Counted from the stretch's first letter, positions 1 to 8,501 are shown. The stretch: DNA of 64,000 nt from Maricaulis sp039978735 (GCF_039978735.1 NZ_JBDWAS010000045.1:62001-126000), one strand, 5' to 3'. Numbers and translations: made by a program. The notes: generated by a model not told the origin, from the letters alone.

Positions 1-1
1 G

Positions 2-1444
2 ATGCCGATCAGCCGGCTCAATGCCGTGGCCGGTTCGCTGACCGGGCTTGGCGACACTGGTGAGGCCTACATTATCGGCGGCGACGGTCTGATGCGGACC
101 GATACCCGCTTCGCCGACGGTTCCACCATCCTGGAACAACGCGCCGGTGACGCGATCGAGGCCACGATGGCCACCAACCGGCACAGCGTGATCGATGCCG
201 TAGATCACCTCGGCAACCGGGTGTTCGCGGCCGTCGCACCAACTGAATTTCACGGCGTCCGCTGGGCGACTGTCGTGACCATGACGCGGGCCGAAGCCCT
301 GGCTGCATCGCGCTCGCTGACCATCACCCTGCTCGTGGCCGCCATCGTTCTCACCCTGCTGATCGGCGCCGTCGGTGTCTGGATTGCGATGAAGGCCGCA
401 AAGCCGATCCAGACGCTCACCGATGTCACCCGCACCGTGGCCGCCGGCGATCTGCAGATCGACGTGCCGCACCGCAACCGCCAGGACGAGATCGGCGCGC
501 TCGCGGAGACGATCGAGCAGTTCAAGCAGAGCCTTGTCGACAAGGTCCGGCTGGAGCGCGAAAGCGCCGAGGCCGAAGCCGCCGCTGCCGAACGCATGAA
601 GGCCGAGCGCCTGCGCATGGCTGACGAGTTCGAAAACTCGGTCGGCGCTGTCGTTTCCGCGCTGGCCAGCGCCGCCACCCAGCTGTCCCAGTCGGCGGAA
701 AGCCTGTCGGCCTCCTCCGAACAGACCAGCAATCAGGCCGTCTCCGTCGCCGCATCCGCCGAGCAGGCAACCGCCAATGTGGAAACCGTTGCCACGGCAG
801 CCGAGGAAATGTCGGCCTCCATCGGCGAGATCGGCCGTCAGGCGGTCGAGAGCTCGGAGCGAGCCATCACGGCGGAAGAAGAGGCCAGCGTCACCGTGCG
901 CCGGGTCGAAGCGCTGACCGAAGCAGCCAACCGCATCGGCACGGTCGTTTCGCTCATCCAGGACATTGCCGAACAGACCAATCTCCTCGCGCTCAACGCG
1001 ACCATCGAGGCGGCGCGCGCCGGGGAAGCCGGCAAGGGTTTTGCCATCGTTGCCCAGGAGGTGAAGCAGCTGGCTGCCCAGACCGCCAACGCCACGACGG
1101 AGATCTCCCAGCAGATCGAGGAAATCCAGAACGCGACCGGCGTTTCGGCGAAGGCGATCGGTTCGGTGGCCGAGGCGATTGCCGACCTCAACCGGATCGC
1201 CGGGTCGATTTCCGGCGCCATGGAGGAGCAGGCCGCTGCCACGCGCGAGATCGCCAGCAATGTCCAGGAGGCCGCCACCGGCACCCGGGATGTGACGGTC
1301 AATATCGCCGGCGTGAACGAGGCTGCCAGCGAGTCCCGCACGGCATCCGTGCAGGTGCTCGACGCGGCCAAGGACCTGTCGCGCCAGTCCGAAATGCTGC
1401 GCGACCAAGTCGACGGCTTCCTTGCCAACATCCGGGCGGCCTAG
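2..1444 (+). CDS. Methyl-accepting chemotaxis protein, 5' end missing
   Basis: Inner-membrane chemoreceptor that relays ligand binding to CheA/CheW. The visible 480 residues begin inside the periplasmic Cache-like sensor. A single transmembrane helix follows at about 107-130, then a HAMP domain (about 130-185, with the DEIGALAETIEQF segment) and a long alanine-rich coiled coil. The conserved signalling tip EQTNLLALNATIEAARAGEA lies near 325-345. The C terminus ends FLANIRAA, so no CheR/CheB tethering pentapeptide is visible. The reading frame is open to the left edge, so the true start and the first membrane segment lie outside the window. The family assignment is secure; the ligand cannot be read. 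Confidence 0.95.
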   Translation: MPISRLNAVAGSLTGLGDTGEAYIIGGDGLMRTDTRFADGSTILEQRAGDAIEATMATNRHSVIDAVDHLGNRVFAAVAPTEFHGVRWATVVTMTRAEALAASRSLTITLLVAAIVLTLLIGAVGVWIAMKAAKPIQTLTDVTRTVAAGDLQIDVPHRNRQDEIGALAETIEQFKQSLVDKVRLERESAEAEAAAAERMKAERLRMADEFENSVGAVVSALASAATQLSQSAESLSASSEQTSNQAVSVAASAEQATANVETVATAAEEMSASIGEIGRQAVESSERAITAEEEASVTVRRVEALTEAANRIGTVVSLIQDIAEQTNLLALNATIEAARAGEAGKGFAIVAQEVKQLAAQTANATTEISQQIEEIQNATGVSAKAIGSVAEAIADLNRIAGSISGAMEEQAAATREIASNVQEAATGTRDVTVNIAGVNEAASESRTASVQVLDAAKDLSRQSEMLRDQVDGFLANIRAA

Positions 1445-1454
1445 GAGACGCAGC

Positions 1455-2126
1455 ATGTCGGACAAAGCTTCTGTGGTTGCCGCGGCAGCGCTGCTGGCGC
1501 TGCCCGGCTCGATGGCCTGTGCCCAGTCCGTCTCGGGCAATGTCACACTGACCAGCGATTATGTATTCCGCGGCGTGACCCAGACGGATGGCGATCCGGC
1601 TATCCAGGCCACTATCGATCTGGGCCAGGGCGCCTTCTATGCCGGTGCCTGGGCCTCGAATGTCGATTTCGGCGACGATACCGATTTCGAACTCGACCTC
1701 TATGCCGGCTGGGCGCCCGAATGGCGGGACACGGCGTTCGACCTGGGCGTCATTGTCTACACCTATCCCGGTGCGACCGATGCCGCCGGCGATCAGGACT
1801 TCGTCGAACTGCATGCAGGCGCCGCCCGCAGCTACGGGCCGCTGACGCTGGATGCCGGCCTTTACTGGTCGCCGGACTTCTATCTGGAAGCCGGAGCCGC
1901 ACACTATATCGACGCGGGTGCGAGCTGGGCGCTGACGGACGCGATCGGTATCGATATCCGCGCCGGACATTCGGCTTTCGATGACGACAGCAGCGCCAAT
2001 TACGCGGACTATCAGCTGGGCGTGACGGCGAGCCGGTTCGGGCTGGACTGGGATCTGCGCTGGCACGACAGCGAGATCGACGAAGATCGTCTGGTCCTCT
2101 CCGTCGGCCGCAGTTTCGGCGGCTGA
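1455..2126 (+). CDS. TorF-family putative outer-membrane porin
   Basis: A 223-residue protein with an N-terminal signal peptide (hydrophobic to about residue 22, cleavage likely after MACA). The mature part begins SGNVTLTSDYVFRGVTQTDG, the hallmark of the TorF/TIGR02001 family of small beta-barrel proteins. Alternating aromatic and polar strands (FYAGAWASNVDFG, FELDLYAGW) and a terminal strand ending SVGRSFGG fit a barrel. The ATG at 1455 was chosen because GGAGA lies about 8 bases upstream and the signal peptide follows directly; the frame opens 11 codons earlier but that extension is basic. It starts 11 bases after the chemoreceptor stop and may be co-transcribed. The substrate is unknown. 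Confidence 0.8.
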   Translation: MSDKASVVAAAALLALPGSMACAQSVSGNVTLTSDYVFRGVTQTDGDPAIQATIDLGQGAFYAGAWASNVDFGDDTDFELDLYAGWAPEWRDTAFDLGVIVYTYPGATDAAGDQDFVELHAGAARSYGPLTLDAGLYWSPDFYLEAGAAHYIDAGASWALTDAIGIDIRAGHSAFDDDSSANYADYQLGVTASRFGLDWDLRWHDSEIDEDRLVLSVGRSFGG

Positions 2127-2215
2127 CAAGGACCAGCCGGCCGCAAAATGTTTGGCGACAGCACCTGTCCTGATTAGGCTGGTCCCCGGATGCGGGCTTG
2201 GCACCGGGGACGGCC

Positions 2216-2860
2216 ATGAAAATGCACTATCGCACCATCGAACTCGTCGTCGCGGCGAGTGTCGTCGTGATATCGCTGGCCTCGCTGTTTGTCGCGGTCT
2301 TCCAGGGCATTGTCATGGATCGCACCATGAAGGCCTCGGTCATGCCGGTGATCCAGGTGGGCCACGGCAATGTCGGTGAGGACCGGCAGAGCTGGGTGAT
2401 GACCATCACCGTCCACAATACCGGGTTGGGGCCGGCCGAGATCCGCTATTTCGGCATGCGCTGGCAGGGCGAGCCTATCCGCGACACGTCGCAATTCCTG
2501 GCCCGCTGCTGCGCGCCGGACAGCGTTCCGGAGGAGGAGCGCCTCGGCTATATGCACTAGGCCTTCCGGGACGGGCAGATGGCGCTGGTTTTCGACGACG
2601 TCCAGTCACGCTTCCTTGCCCCGCAGGAGCGCGTCAACTTCATCGCCTTCGACCGCCCCGACGCCGAAACCCGGCCGCGCGGCCACGCTGTCTGGCAGGC
2701 CCTCGACTCGGTGCGGCACGATCTGCGTTTCGATGTCTGCTATTGCTCGGTCTTCGAGGATTGCTGGCTGGCCCGTTTTCCCGCCCAGTCCCGCGAACCG
2801 GTGGCGCGCTGCGACATCGCCGACTGGTCGGCCGAGCCGGGCCCGGACGAAGCCGGGTGA
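2216..2860 (+). pseudogene. Membrane-anchored protein interrupted by an in-frame TAG
   Basis: One continuous frame runs from the ATG at 2216 to the stop at 2858-2860, broken only by a TAG at 2558-2560. The first part (114 residues) has one N-terminal transmembrane helix (about 8-30) followed by a soluble stretch with a beta-rich TVHNTGLGPAEI segment. The second part resumes in the same frame (AFRDGQMALVFDDVQ) and continues for 99 codons with similar codon use. A single-base change from CAG, TGG, GAG or TAC would restore a protein of about 214 residues. It may be a recent pseudogene, a read-through gene or a sequencing error. The family is not recognised. Confidence 0.6.
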
Positions 2861-2923
2861 TCCACGCCGCGCTTGCGGACGTATCCTTCTTGTCCCTCGC
2901 GAACGGGAGAAGGAGTCCCCCAC

Positions 2924-3226
2924 ATGACCCGCCTTTTCCTGCTCGCATTGTCCCTGGTTCTGACGGCCCTGATTGCCCTCGCCGTCGGGACCGGGGATTT
3001 TTCTGCCGCCGGAGACTGGCTGCTCTCGCGCCCCTGGGGCCGCGTGACCCTGGCCGACCTCTATATCGGCTTTGTCCTGTCGGCGATCGTGATCGGCTGT
3101 TTCGAGCGGCGCTGGATCCTGCGGATTGTCTGGATCGCGCCGGTTTTCGTGCTGGGCAATGTCTGGACGGCCATCTGGTTCGCCTGGCGCGCGCCGGAAC
3201 TGTTCCGCCGTCTGGCGGCCTCTTGA
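2924..3226 (+). CDS. Small DUF1475-like membrane protein
   Basis: A protein of 100 residues with three predicted transmembrane helices (about 3-22, 45-62 and 68-90). The segment PWGRVTLADLYIGFVLSAI resembles the conserved core of DUF1475 proteins, which have no established function. The ATG at 2924 follows a good ribosome site (GGAGAAGGAG about 10 bases upstream), and the first helix starts directly after it. It follows the interrupted gene by 63 bases on the same strand. The DUF1475 assignment is from memory of the motif and is tentative. Confidence 0.6.
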   Translation: MTRLFLLALSLVLTALIALAVGTGDFSAAGDWLLSRPWGRVTLADLYIGFVLSAIVIGCFERRWILRIVWIAPVFVLGNVWTAIWFAWRAPELFRRLAAS

Positions 3227-3416
3227 AACCGGGCGGACCTTTCCCCATCTGACCGTCACCGGCCGGTTCCGCCGCAATTCGATGCGAATTGTCGAAGTCT
3301 TAACGACGCTTTCAATGGAACCGATGCCGGAAAGGTTTCGTTAAACGATTCAACGCTGGAATCGCCCGTGTAGCGACACGGGAGGCGGCTTGGCCGCCGC
3401 AAGTGGAGTGAGGACG

Positions 3417-3605
3417 ATGAGCAAGGCTGACTACGGACTGGGAACGATCGCGAAATCCGGACTGATCTGGCTGACCGCCGGACTGGTCTTCGCATCCGTT
3501 TTCGGTGCCCTTCTGTCGGCCAGTGCAGACCGTCCGGCCGTCAGCTTCCGCGAAGCCGCGCCCCAGCCCGTCATGGCGATCCACGAAGCCAAGGCCGCCG
3601 GCTGA
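3417..3605 (+). CDS. Small single-pass membrane protein, unknown function
   Basis: A 62-residue protein with one transmembrane helix (about 13-33) followed by a short tail rich in alanine and proline. A strong GAGTGAGGAC ribosome site ends a few bases before the ATG at 3417, which supports translation. Its leader contains two short hairpins (arms CCCGTGT/ACACGGG at 3366-3383, and GGCGGC/GCCGCC just after). No family is recognised. It is short, but the start signal and the TM profile look real. Confidence 0.5.
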   Translation: MSKADYGLGTIAKSGLIWLTAGLVFASVFGALLSASADRPAVSFREAAPQPVMAIHEAKAAG

Positions 3606-3698
3606 CCGGCACCGGTCACGTATTACAGCACCCCCAAACAGTGATAAATTCGACCGGTCTCACACCCGGGCCTTTACAGGCGCAACCGGGCTCCCGAT

Positions 3699-3715
3699 AT
3701 GTGATGTTATCACAT
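3699..3715. promoter_or_regulatory. Perfect 7-3-7 palindrome before the methyltransferase gene
   Basis: The arms ATGTGAT and ATCACAT are separated by GTT. The palindrome lies 14 bases before the methyltransferase start, overlapping the probable leader or promoter. A 17-bp palindrome of this shape is typical of dimeric repressor operators (GntR-like or similar). It has the TGTGA/TCACA halves of a CRP site but a spacer one base too short. No adjacent regulator gene is seen. Confidence 0.45.
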
Positions 3716-3729
3716 TTTGAGGGGGAAGC

Positions 3730-4431
3730 ATGTCCAACCGTCAGATCCATCCTGCCTTCGAAGGCGACATGGCCGCCAGCTATGACGCCCGCAACGAACC
3801 TCTGGCGCCACTACGCGACGCGCTTCACCTGCTCTCGGGCCGCCTCCTTCTGCAGGACCTGCCGGAGACGGCGGAAATCCTCTGCGTCGGCGCCGGCACC
3901 GGCAAGGAAGTGCTCTATCTCGCCAGCCTCGCCCCGGACTGGCGCTTTACGGCGCTCGACCCCTCCGCCGACATGCTGGCGGTCTGCAGGCGCGAGGTCG
4001 AGGCGGCCGGCATCGCCGACCGTGTGCGCCTCTTCGAAGGCTATGTCGACGAACTCGATGACGGCATCGCCTACGACGCGGCCACCTCCATCCTCGCCTC
4101 CCACTTCATCACCGACCGCACCGAACGCCTGGCCTATTTCACCGGCATCGCCGAACGCCTGCGCTCCGGCGGCATCCTGATCAATGCCGACCTCTCCGGC
4201 GACCGGCAGGCGACCACGTTCGACGCGCTGGAACATGTCTGGCTGTCCGCAATCCGCGCGGCCGGCCTGGACGATGACAGCGTCGCATCCTACCGCGCCA
4301 ATCTGGACAAGTCGGTCGGCCTCCTGCCACCGAACGAGCTCGCCGCGCTGATCGCTTCGGCGGGATTTTCGGAGCCCGCGCAATTCTACCAGGGCGGGCT
4401 GATCCACGGCCATACGGCTCGGCGCATCTGA
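3730..4431 (+). CDS. Class I SAM-dependent methyltransferase
   Basis: A cytoplasmic methyltransferase of 233 residues with a Rossmann fold. Motif I is ILCVGAGTGKEVLYLA at about 50-65. The acidic ribose-binding position follows in FTALDPSADML, and motif IV-like SILASHFITD lies near 120. The size and the GAGTGKE motif resemble small-molecule or ubiE-like methyltransferases; the substrate cannot be deduced. GAGGGGGA lies 7 bases before the ATG. The gene stands alone behind a palindrome that probably controls it. It ends 223 bases before ffh. Confidence 0.8.
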   Translation: MSNRQIHPAFEGDMAASYDARNEPLAPLRDALHLLSGRLLLQDLPETAEILCVGAGTGKEVLYLASLAPDWRFTALDPSADMLAVCRREVEAAGIADRVRLFEGYVDELDDGIAYDAATSILASHFITDRTERLAYFTGIAERLRSGGILINADLSGDRQATTFDALEHVWLSAIRAAGLDDDSVASYRANLDKSVGLLPPNELAALIASAGFSEPAQFYQGGLIHGHTARRI

Positions 4432-4592
4432 GGCTGGCTTGACTCCGCTGGCCCTGCCGCGTATTGCCCCGCCTTCATCACGCAAGCTCACACGCTTGTC
4501 TTACCGGCACATCCGTCCCAACTGACGGGGGAGGCCGGCGAGAACCCCGCTCGGCGAAGTCTTCGCTCAGCGGGGCTGCGACGCTTTGCCTG

Positions 4593-4617
4593 GACTTTCA
4601 CATTTTCTGTGAAAGTC
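4593..4617. promoter_or_regulatory. 10-5-10 inverted repeat in the ffh upstream region
   Basis: The arms GACTTTCACA and TGTGAAAGTC flank TTTTC. It lies 38 bases before the ffh ATG. A weaker hairpin (CCCCGCT/AGCGGGG, 4545-4575) precedes it, and no T-tract follows either, so terminator function is unlikely. The core TTTCACA-N5-TGTGAAA recurs at 61390-61408, in front of the candidate RNA. This suggests either a shared operator or an RNA hairpin in the ffh leader. Confidence 0.5.
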
Positions 4618-4654
4618 GCTTCTTGTGTGATGAAACGGAATTGAGGACGAACGC

Positions 4655-6211
4655 ATGTTCGACGCACTGACAGAACGACTTGGCGGCGTATTCGACAAGC
4701 TCACCGGCCGCGGTGTGCTGTCGGAGAAGGACGTCGATGCGGCGCTGCGCGAGATCCGCGTCGCCCTGCTCGAGGCCGACGTCGCCCTGCCGGTCGTCAA
4801 GGACGTCGTTGCGAAAATCCGCGAGCGCGCCGTCGGCGAAGACGTGATCCGCGCCGTCGCCCCGGGCCAGCAGGTCGTCAAGATCGTCCATGATGCCCTG
4901 GTCGATCTTCTGGGCGGCGAAGGCGAACAGCCCGGCCTGATGGTCGAGGGCGAACCGCCGGTCGCGATCCTGATGGCGGGTCTGCAAGGCTCGGGCAAGA
5001 CCACCACCTCCGCCAAGCTGGCCAAGCGCCTGCAGGACGTCCACAAGAAGAAAGTCCTGCTCGCCTCGCTCGACACGCGCCGCCCGGCGGCCATGGAACA
5101 GCTGCAGCAGCTGGCCGGACAGGTCGGCGTCGGCTTCCTGCCGATCATGGCGAACCAGCGCGCCGTCGACATCGCCAAGCGGGCGATGAATGCCGGCAAG
5201 CTGCAGGGCTATGACGTCGTCATTCTCGATACCGCCGGCCGCACCTCGATCGACGAGGACATGATGGCCGAGGCGAAATCGATCGCCGATGTCACCCGCC
5301 CGCGCGAAACCCTGCTGGTCGCCGATGCGCTGACCGGCCAGGACGCGGTGGAGACCGCCAAACGTTTCCATGAACGCCTGCCGCTGACCGGCCTGGTGCT
5401 GACCCGGATGGATGGCGACGGCCGCGGCGGTGCGGCGCTTTCCATGCGCCATGTCACCGGCCTGCCGATCAAATTCCTCGGCGTCTCGGAAAAGCCGGAC
5501 GGTCTGGACGCGTTCGACGCGAAACGCCTGGCCGGCCGCATTCTGGGCCGCGGCGATATCGTCTCGCTCGTCGAGAAAGCCGCCCAGGATGTCGACCAGG
5601 ACAAGGCCGAACGCCTCGCCAAAAAGATGGCCAAGGGCAAGTTCGACCTCGACGATCTGCGCGAACAGTTCGGCCAGCTGAAGAAGATGGGCGGTCTGGG
5701 CGGCATCATGGGCATGCTGCCGGGCATGAACAAGGCCGCGAAATCGCAGATGGCCGCTGCCGGCATGGACGACAGGATGCTCTCCCGCCAGGAGGCGATC
5801 ATCCTGTCGATGACGCCGCAGGAGCGGGCCAAGCCGGAAATCCTCAAGGCCTCGCGCAAGAAGCGCATCGCCGCCGGTTCCGGCGTGACGGTCGCCGACG
5901 TCAACAAACTCATCAAGATGCACCGCCAGATGGCCGACATGATGAAGAAGGTCGGCAAGAAGGGGCGCGGTGGCCTCGCCGGCATGATGGGCGGAATGCC
6001 CGGTGGCATGGGTGGAATGCCGGGCGGCATGAACCCGGCCGATATGGGCCAGGCGACCCAGGATCTGCTGGGCGGCAAGGCGCCCGCAGGCGCGCAATTG
6101 CCGGGCCTTGGCGGCTCCGGCTCGAGAAATTCAGGTTCGTCACTGCCCGGACTGGGCGGTGGCGGCCCCTTGGGACCCGACGGCCTGCCGCTCGGCCTCC
6201 CGAAGAAGTAA
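4655..6211 (+). CDS. ffh: Signal recognition particle protein Ffh
   Basis: The GTPase of the bacterial SRP. It binds 4.5S RNA and signal sequences and delivers ribosomes to FtsY. The 518 residues show the N domain (1-95), then the NG GTPase with P-loop GLQGSGKTTTSAKLA (about 110), DTRRPAA, DTAGR and TRMDGDGRGGAAL. The methionine-rich M domain follows from about 330 (MGMLPGMNKAAK, SMTPQERAKPEIL). The tail is glycine- and methionine-rich (GGMPGGMGGMPGG) and longer than in E. coli, as is common in alphaproteobacteria. GAGGACG before the ATG supports the start. It is the first gene of the ffh-rpsP-rimM cluster. Confidence 0.98.
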   Translation: MFDALTERLGGVFDKLTGRGVLSEKDVDAALREIRVALLEADVALPVVKDVVAKIRERAVGEDVIRAVAPGQQVVKIVHDALVDLLGGEGEQPGLMVEGEPPVAILMAGLQGSGKTTTSAKLAKRLQDVHKKKVLLASLDTRRPAAMEQLQQLAGQVGVGFLPIMANQRAVDIAKRAMNAGKLQGYDVVILDTAGRTSIDEDMMAEAKSIADVTRPRETLLVADALTGQDAVETAKRFHERLPLTGLVLTRMDGDGRGGAALSMRHVTGLPIKFLGVSEKPDGLDAFDAKRLAGRILGRGDIVSLVEKAAQDVDQDKAERLAKKMAKGKFDLDDLREQFGQLKKMGGLGGIMGMLPGMNKAAKSQMAAAGMDDRMLSRQEAIILSMTPQERAKPEILKASRKKRIAAGSGVTVADVNKLIKMHRQMADMMKKVGKKGRGGLAGMMGGMPGGMGGMPGGMNPADMGQATQDLLGGKAPAGAQLPGLGGSGSRNSGSSLPGLGGGGPLGPDGLPLGLPKK

Positions 6212-6250
6212 TCCCCGTTTCAAAGCTTTAGACCCGAAGGAAATCGAACA

Positions 6251-6712
6251 ATGGCTCTGAAAATCCGTCTCGCCCGTGGTGGCGCCAAGAAGCGTCCCTA
6301 CTACCGCATCGTCGTTGCCGACAGCCGCGCCCCGCGCGATGGCCGTTTCATCGAGAAGATCGGCTCCTACAATCCGATGCTGCCCAAGGATGGCGAGCGC
6401 GTGAAGATCGACATGGAAAAGGCCAAGGCCTGGCTCGCCAAGGGCGCCAAGCCGACCGACCGCGTCGGCCGCTTCCTGAACCAGCTCGAGGCCGACGCCT
6501 GGGCCTGGGAACACGGCAATAACCCGAAGAAGGGCGAGCCGGGCGAGAAGGCCAAGGAGCGCGAAGCCGAGCGCCTCGAAAAGGAAGAAGCCAAGAAGGC
6601 TGCCGAAGCGGAAGCCAAGGCTGCTGCCGAAGCTCCGGCTGAAGAGCCGGCTGCTGAAGCCGAGGAAGCCCCGGCCGAAGAGGCTGCTGCCGAAGAAGAA
6701 AAGTCCGAATAG
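6251..6712 (+). CDS. rpsP: 30S ribosomal protein S16 with long acidic tail
   Basis: The first 85 or so residues are canonical S16: MALKIRLARGGAKKRPYYRI, then DSRAPRDGRFIEKIGSYNP and the RVGRFLNQLE segment. From about residue 95 to 153 the protein is a low-complexity tail of Ala, Glu and Lys (repeats like EEAKKAAEAEAKAAAE). S16 in many bacteria is only 80-90 residues; extended tails are known in alphaproteobacteria and probably project from the 30S body. A GAAGGAAATC site precedes the ATG. It lies 39 bases after ffh, in the same transcription unit. Confidence 0.97.
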   Translation: MALKIRLARGGAKKRPYYRIVVADSRAPRDGRFIEKIGSYNPMLPKDGERVKIDMEKAKAWLAKGAKPTDRVGRFLNQLEADAWAWEHGNNPKKGEPGEKAKEREAERLEKEEAKKAAEAEAKAAAEAPAEEPAAEAEEAPAEEAAAEEEKSE

Positions 6713-6780
6713 GACTGACCGGTCCGAGGGGGAAAGCCAGCGATCCGTTTGCGGACGCCGGGATTTCCCCCTCTCCCCGG

Positions 6781-6851
6781 CCCTCTCCCGCGGGAGAGGG
6801 AGCGCCTGCCTCTACCGGCTGCACGCACCTCCCTCCCCCCGGGGGGAGGGA
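6781..6851. repeat. Two GC-rich palindromes before rimM
   Basis: The rpsP-rimM gap contains two perfect palindromes: arms CCCTCTCCCG/CGGGAGAGGG at 6781-6800 and CCCTCCCCCC/GGGGGGAGGG at 6832-6851. The first resembles common intergenic palindromes of GC-rich genomes. Neither has a T-tract, so they are not classic terminators. They may modulate read-through from rpsP into rimM or stabilise mRNA ends. Confidence 0.5.
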
Positions 6852-6895
6852 TTGAGGGAGAGGGGGGGTAACGCCGCTTCTCCAACAGAGACATC

Positions 6896-7441
6896 ATGAC
6901 CCAGACCGCCGACGACCTTGTCTTCATCGCCGCCATTGCCGGTGCGCATGGTGTGAAGGGCGAATGCAAGGTGAAGAGTTTTGCCGGCGAGCCGGAAGCC
7001 GCCTTTTCCTATGGCGCGTTCCGCGATGCCGATGGTGCGGTCCTGCTGACGCCCAAGAGCTGGCGTCCGGTGAAGGACGGTTTCATCGTCCGCTTCGCCG
7101 AAAACCTGACCCGCGACCAGGCCCAGGCCCTCAAGGGCACCCGGCTTCACATCCCCCGCGCGGCCCTGCCGGCGCTGGAGGACAACGAATTCTATCATGC
7201 CGACCTGATCGGCCTGAAGGTGCAGGCGCTGGACGGCAGCGACATGGGCACGCTGCGGGCGATCCATGATTTCGGCTCCGGCGACCTGCTGGAAATCACC
7301 GGCACGCCGGACCGCAATGGCTCCTGGATGCTGCCCTTCACCCGCGACTTCGTACCCCACATCTCGATCGGCGACGGCGTGATCACCATCGACCCGCCCG
7401 AAGAGGTCGGCTCGAAGGCCGAGGAGGAAGCGGGGGAATAG
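6896..7441 (+). CDS. rimM: Ribosome maturation factor RimM
   Basis: A 181-residue 16S processing factor that binds S19 during 30S assembly. The N-terminal barrel has the signature IAAIAGAHGVKGECKVKSF (about 12-30). A PRC-barrel follows from about 95 (NEFYHADLIGLKV, GTLRAIHDFGSGDLLEI, MLPFTRDFVPHI). An acidic tail (EEVGSKAEEEAGE) ends the protein. The gene sits in its usual place after rpsP, but the next expected gene, trmD, is more than 1 kb away because other DNA intervenes. Confidence 0.95.
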   Translation: MTQTADDLVFIAAIAGAHGVKGECKVKSFAGEPEAAFSYGAFRDADGAVLLTPKSWRPVKDGFIVRFAENLTRDQAQALKGTRLHIPRAALPALEDNEFYHADLIGLKVQALDGSDMGTLRAIHDFGSGDLLEITGTPDRNGSWMLPFTRDFVPHISIGDGVITIDPPEEVGSKAEEEAGE

Positions 7442-7573
7442 CGGGCACCCGCTTCCCGTCTTCTTCGCTTATCTCTTTTCACTTTCCCCGGCCTTGTGCC
7501 GGGGCCTGGTTGAGTCCGCTTCTGAAGCGCCGCCAGACCCCGGAACGGGTCCGGGGAAATAAAGCCAAACCTT

Positions 7574-8083
7574 CTACGGCCCGCAGCGCCACTCTCCCTC
7601 GACCACCATGCGGGCGCCATTGTCACCGACATAGACCAGACGCGCCGGCATGGGCGGAGATTCCTCGCCCGCCGTCTCCGGCTCGCCCGTCACGATCACA
7701 TCCACCGTCATCCCGCCCCCGGCCAGCGTCTCGCCGTCAAGCAGCGCGTTGAAGCCGCCCGGCGTCTGGCTGCGCACCGGTTCGACGCGACCGTCGACCT
7801 TGATCACGCCCTCGGAAAATTCCTCGTCCATCACATTTGCCCGCACCAGCATCACCGGCTGGCGGCTGTCGTCGATGTCGAAGGCGCAGGCCAGCTCGCC
7901 CGGCAGATCCGTGCCGCGGATATCGTCGGCGGTGAGCGTGCCGATCTCGACGGCGGGTTCCGCGTCCCCGGCCGTGCCGGGCCCGGTCGCCCCTTCAGAA
8001 CAGGCCGCCAGCGCAAGGGCGCTGACGAAGCCAAGCCCCGGAAGACGGCAAGCCGTGGCGCGTGTACGGAACAGGGGGATCAT
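7574..8083 (-). CDS. Putative lipoprotein, unknown function
   Basis: A 169-residue protein with a lipoprotein-type signal: a basic start, a hydrophobic stretch (LGFVSALALA) and the lipobox LALAACSE, with the acylated Cys near residue 28. The mature part is acidic and has the look of a beta-rich periplasmic domain (GELACAFDIDDSRQPVMLVRAN, RLVYVGDNGARMVVEGEWRC). No family is recognised. It lies on the opposite strand between rimM and trmD, an order that is normally uninterrupted, which suggests a later insertion. Confidence 0.65.
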   Translation of the reverse strand: MIPLFRTRATACRLPGLGFVSALALAACSEGATGPGTAGDAEPAVEIGTLTADDIRGTDLPGELACAFDIDDSRQPVMLVRANVMDEEFSEGVIKVDGRVEPVRSQTPGGFNALLDGETLAGGGMTVDVIVTGEPETAGEESPPMPARLVYVGDNGARMVVEGEWRCGP

Positions 8084-8245
8084 GTCGGCATCTCCGGATC
8101 AGGTTTCACCCCGATCAACGGCCCCGCCGCCGCTTTGTTCCCGGATGGGTGCGATACACCGACCCTTGTCATCCGGGCCTTGCGCCCCGTTTTCGCGGGA
8201 CATCCGGCCCGATGACGGGTTGGCGGAAACTGGCCGCGCTTCTCC

Positions 8246-8382
8246 ATCACCCACTCCACCACGCCGCTGGCGTGGTCCCCTCGCCCATCAAGGGCGAGGA
8301 CCTGGGACCCAGGACCAGCAAAAGGTCCTTCCCCTTGATGGGGAAGGTGTCAGGCGCAGCCTGACGGAAGGGGTGAGGCGCG
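8246..8382. repeat. Composite palindromic intergenic repeat (family C)
   Basis: The 418-base gap 8084-8501 holds no gene I can support. Its central part has the palindrome CTCGCCC/GGGCGAG around ATCAA (8280-8298) and a second palindrome CCTTCCCC/GGGGAAGG around TTGAT (8327-8347). The same two modules recur at 10612-10762, and one of them near 13741-13768. They are therefore members of a dispersed repeat family, preceded here by the shared text CCCACTCCACC. Confidence 0.65.
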
Positions 8383-8501
8383 CAGCGCCCGAAACACTGA
8401 CTTCCGCTGCCATACCCGACGAATGCCCGGCCCTGAGCCGGGATGACAAGATGAGGGAAATTGCAGACTCATGCCCCCCATCCCTGCTAAACCCGCGCGC
8501 C

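Noticed and set aside
3699..3715. A CRP/FNR site
   Set aside because: The halves TGTGA and TCACA are spaced five bases apart, not six, so the palindrome is left unassigned.
4598..6097. A 499-codon frame on the minus strand opposite ffh
   Set aside because: Histidine- and alanine-rich shadow of the ffh reading frame with no ribosome site or recognisable domain.
7650..8501. A 284-codon N-terminal extension of trmD
   Set aside because: The upstream codons run antisense through the lipoprotein gene and through repeats; the TrmD family starts at the ATG at 8502.
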